Below, piece by piece: positions 62,139 through 64,000 of a stretch of 64,000 nt of DNA. Made by a program: the position numbers and the translations under genes. The DNA comes from Blastococcus litoris (lineage in GTDB: Bacteria; Actinomycetota; Actinomycetes; Mycobacteriales; Geodermatophilaceae): NCBI RefSeq assembly GCF_003075095.1, contig NZ_QCZF01000009.1, positions 124,001 through 188,000 on the forward strand, read 5' to 3'. The notes under the pieces were generated by a model. It worked only from the letters and a program-made list of their open reading frames with translations, had not been told where the DNA came from and made no database searches. Positions within the stretch are counted from its first letter, which is position 1; the number at the start of each line of letters is the position of its first letter.

Positions 62139-63611
62139 TCAGAAGGGGAACGCCCGCTTCGTGTGCTGGACGCTCACCCAGTGGTCGGTGGTGAACTCCT
62201 CGATCGCCCACTCCCCGCCGAAGCGGCCCAGGCCCGACTCCTTCTCGCCCCCGAACGCGGTGTTGTTCTCGTCGTTGAGCGGCGAGTCGTTGACGTGGGT
62301 CATGCCGGCCTCGACCCGCAGCGCGAAGTCGACGCCGCGCGCGACGTCCCGGGTGAAGACGGCGCTGGACAGGCCGTACTCGGTGTCGTTGGCGATGGCC
62401 AGGGCGTCGTCCTCGTCGCGGGCGCGGATGATCGTCGCGACCGGGCCGAAGACCTCCTGCCGCGCGGTCGCGACGTCGTTGGTGCCGAGCAGCACGTGCG
62501 GGGGCAGCACCGAGCCGATGGGGCCGGTCGGGTCGCCGCCGAGGAGCTGCTCCGCGCCGTCCTCCCGCGCCTTCGCCACCTTCTCCTGGATCCCCTCCAG
62601 CTGCTTGTGGTTGATGATCGGGCCGATCACGGTGTCGCCCTCGCGCGGGTCGCCGGCCTTGAGCCCGCGCACCCGCTCGACGTAGCGCTCGACGAACTCG
62701 TCGTGCACGCCGGCGTCCACCACGATCCGGTTGGTGATCATGCAGACCTGGCCCTGGTGGAAGAACTTCCCGAACACCGCGGCGTCGACGGCGTACCCGA
62801 GGTCGGCGTCGTCCAGCACGACCAGGGGCCCGTTGCCGCCGAGCTCCAGCGAGAGCTTCTTCAGCCCGGCCTTCTCGGCGATGCCCTTGCCCACCGGCGT
62901 CGACCCGGTGAAGGAGACGACCCGCGGGGTGGGGTGCGACACGATCGCGTCGCCGATGTCGGAGCCGGAGCCGATCACGACCGACAGCAGCCCCTCGGGC
63001 AGCCCGGCCTCCTCGTACACCTTGGCCAGCAGCAGGCCGCCGGTGACCGGGGTGTCGCCGGCCGGCTTGAGGACGACGGCGTTGCCGAGGGCCAGCGCCG
63101 GGGCGACCGAGCGGTTGGACAGGTGCATCGGCACGTTCCACGGGCTGATCACCGCCACGACGCCGACCGGACGCCGGTAGACGCGGCTCTCCTTGCCCTC
63201 GATGTCGGCGGGGAGGATCCGGCCCTCGACGCGGTACGGATAGGACGACGCCTCGTGGAAGTCGCGGAGGGTGATGGCGTACTCGAACTCGGCCGCGGGG
63301 GCGGCGGCGCCGCTCTCGCGGATGTGCCAGTCGACGATCTCGTCCTTGCGCGCCTCCATGATCCGGGCGGCGCGGCGCATCACCTCGGCGCGCTCGGAGG
63401 GGAGCCGGGCGGCCCAGTCGCGCTGCGCCTCCTTCGCGCGGGCGTAGGCCTCGTCGAGGTCGTCGGCGTCGGCCAGCGGGATCTCGGTGAGCGTCTCGCC
63501 GGTGTAGGGGTCGGTGTCGGTGGCCGTCTTGCCGGAGCGTCCGGCGCGCCAGGTGCCGGCGATGGGCATGCGGTCGAAGCCGTCGTACAGGGTGGGGGTG
63601 GCGTCAGGCAT
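62139..63611 (-). CDS. NAD(P)-dependent aldehyde dehydrogenase
   Basis: 490 residues. [55 protein letters not shown], the general-base Glu in [13 protein letters not shown] and the nucleophile in [16 protein letters not shown] are all present. The wording around the cysteine (HQGQVCM) resembles benzaldehyde/vanillin-type dehydrogenases, so an aromatic aldehyde is plausible but unproven. ATG 63611 gives the usual N-terminus. It stands alone on the minus strand, its stop two bases from the DUF2589-like operon. Confidence 0.92.
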   Translation of the reverse strand: MPDATPTLYDGFDRMPIAGTWRAGRSGKTATDTDPYTGETLTEIPLADADDLDEAYARAKEAQRDWAARLPSERAEVMRRAARIMEARKDEIVDWHIRESGAAAPAAEFEYAITLRDFHEASSYPYRVEGRILPADIEGKESRVYRRPVGVVAVISPWNVPMHLSNRSVAPALALGNAVVLKPAGDTPVTGGLLLAKVYEEAGLPEGLLSVVIGSGSDIGDAIVSHPTPRVVSFTGSTPVGKGIAEKAGLKKLSLELGGNGPLVVLDDADLGYAVDAAVFGKFFHQGQVCMITNRIVVDAGVHDEFVERYVERVRGLKAGDPREGDTVIGPIINHKQLEGIQEKVAKAREDGAEQLLGGDPTGPIGSVLPPHVLLGTNDVATARQEVFGPVATIIRARDEDDALAIANDTEYGLSSAVFTRDVARGVDFALRVEAGMTHVNDSPLNDENNTAFGGEKESGLGRFGGEWAIEEFTTDHWVSVQHTKRAFPF

Positions 63612-63694
63612 GCGTCGCCCCCTACCCGGCCGGGCGCAACGGACACCCGGCCCCGCCCTCGTCCACGCCGGGGAACGGCGGGAAGCCGCCCACC

Positions 63695-63700
63695 TAGACT
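63695..63700 (+). promoter_or_regulatory. -10 element TAGACT, leaderless promoter for rpe
   Basis: TAGACT ends 8 bases before the rpe GTG at 63709, repeating the leaderless geometry seen elsewhere. It lies in the 97-base divergent gap with the aldehyde dehydrogenase gene. Confidence 0.55.
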
Positions 63701-63708
63701 CGGCGGAC

Positions 63709-64000
63709 GTGTCCCGGGAACCGTTGATCGCCCCCAGCCTCCTGTCGGCGGACTTCGCGCGCCTCGGCGAGGAGGCACAGCGGGTCGCCGACGCCGACTG
63801 GCTGCACTTCGACGTGATGGACGCGCACTTCGTGCCGAACCTGACCTTCGGCCTCCCGGTGATGGCGGCGCTGCAGAAGGTCAGCCCCGTGCCGCTGGAC
63901 TGCCACCTCATGATCGAGGACCCCGGACGCTGGGCGCCGGGCTACGCCGAGGCCGGGGCGCGCAACGTCACCATCCACGCCGAGGCGACCGCCGACCCCC
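63709..64000 (+). CDS. rpe: Ribulose-phosphate 3-epimerase (3' truncated)
   Basis: Only the first 97 residues are in the window. [18 protein letters not shown], the metal-binding [18 protein letters not shown] and [13 protein letters not shown] are diagnostic of this TIM-barrel enzyme of the pentose phosphate and Calvin pathways. It begins at a GTG directly after a leaderless-type promoter, and presumably heads the next operon; rsmB followed by rpe is a common actinobacterial order, here interrupted by about 4.5 kb of accessory genes. Confidence 0.93.
   Translation, partial: MSREPLIAPSLLSADFARLGEEAQRVADADWLHFDVMDAHFVPNLTFGLPVMAALQKVSPVPLDCHLMIEDPGRWAPGYAEAGARNVTIHAEATADP

Overview
This is a gene-dense, very GC-rich actinobacterial chromosome segment. 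Third codon positions are almost always G or C, GTG starts are very common, and nearly all stops are TGA. Actinobacterial markers include a PimA-type mannosyltransferase end, BldD with an intact c-di-GMP signature, the integration host factor mIHF, a helicase-dead PriA, and the conserved ruvCAB-yajC-secDF-apt-rel-hisS-aspS and mltG-aro-efp-nusB-bldD-pyr orders. The layout and base composition suggest Geodermatophilaceae or a close relative; this is an inference, since no rRNA gene is present.

Layout. 1-0.9 kb: end of a glycosyltransferase (pimA-like) and a LemA-like membrane protein. 0.9-4.3 kb: the PLP synthase genes pdxS and pdxT, separated by a membrane acyltransferase-like gene, then yebC. 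4.4-5.4 kb: a secreted L,D-transpeptidase. 5.5-11.9 kb: Holliday-junction genes ruvC-ruvA-ruvB, then yajC-secD-secF and apt. 12-20.3 kb: the bifunctional stringent-response enzyme rel, a membrane-anchored cyclophilin, an MBL-fold hydrolase, hisS, an aldo/keto reductase and aspS. 20.3-24.2 kb: a more variable patch (a beta-rich unknown, an ASCH protein, a class V aminotransferase, a polytopic membrane protein, a second aldo/keto reductase). 24.2-33.1 kb: rarA, a DUF948 protein, a small anchored protein, alaS, ruvX, mltG, aroE and a prepilin peptidase. 33.1-38.4 kb: aroC-aroK-aroB-aroQ-pepQ-efp-nusB. 38.5-39.1 kb: bldD on the minus strand.

39.3-49.4 kb: a complete UMP-biosynthesis operon, pyrR-pyrB-pyrC-carA-carB-pyrK-pyrD-pyrF plus a small membrane protein. 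Genes overlap by 1-14 bases, and a PyrR-binding-loop-like RNA element lies just before the pyrR start. 49.7-59.7 kb: mihF, gmk, rpoZ, coaBC, metK, priA, a racemase, def, fmt (which appears to start at CTG), rsmB and a GNAT-like protein. 59.8-62.1 kb: a four-gene operon of uncharacterised cytosolic proteins, two of them DUF2589-like paralogues, with its own promoter carrying inverted repeats. 62.1-63.6 kb: an aldehyde dehydrogenase on the minus strand. The window ends inside rpe.

Most junctions use 4-base ATGA/GTGA overlaps, implying translational coupling. Seven genes have a TAnnnT-like element 6-8 bases before the start codon, the signature of leaderless transcription. Two-tier hairpins sit at operon ends. 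I see no tRNA, rRNA, CRISPR array, insertion sequence, prophage or frameshifted gene. The best candidate for an undescribed system is the DUF2589-like operon at 59.8-62.1 kb.
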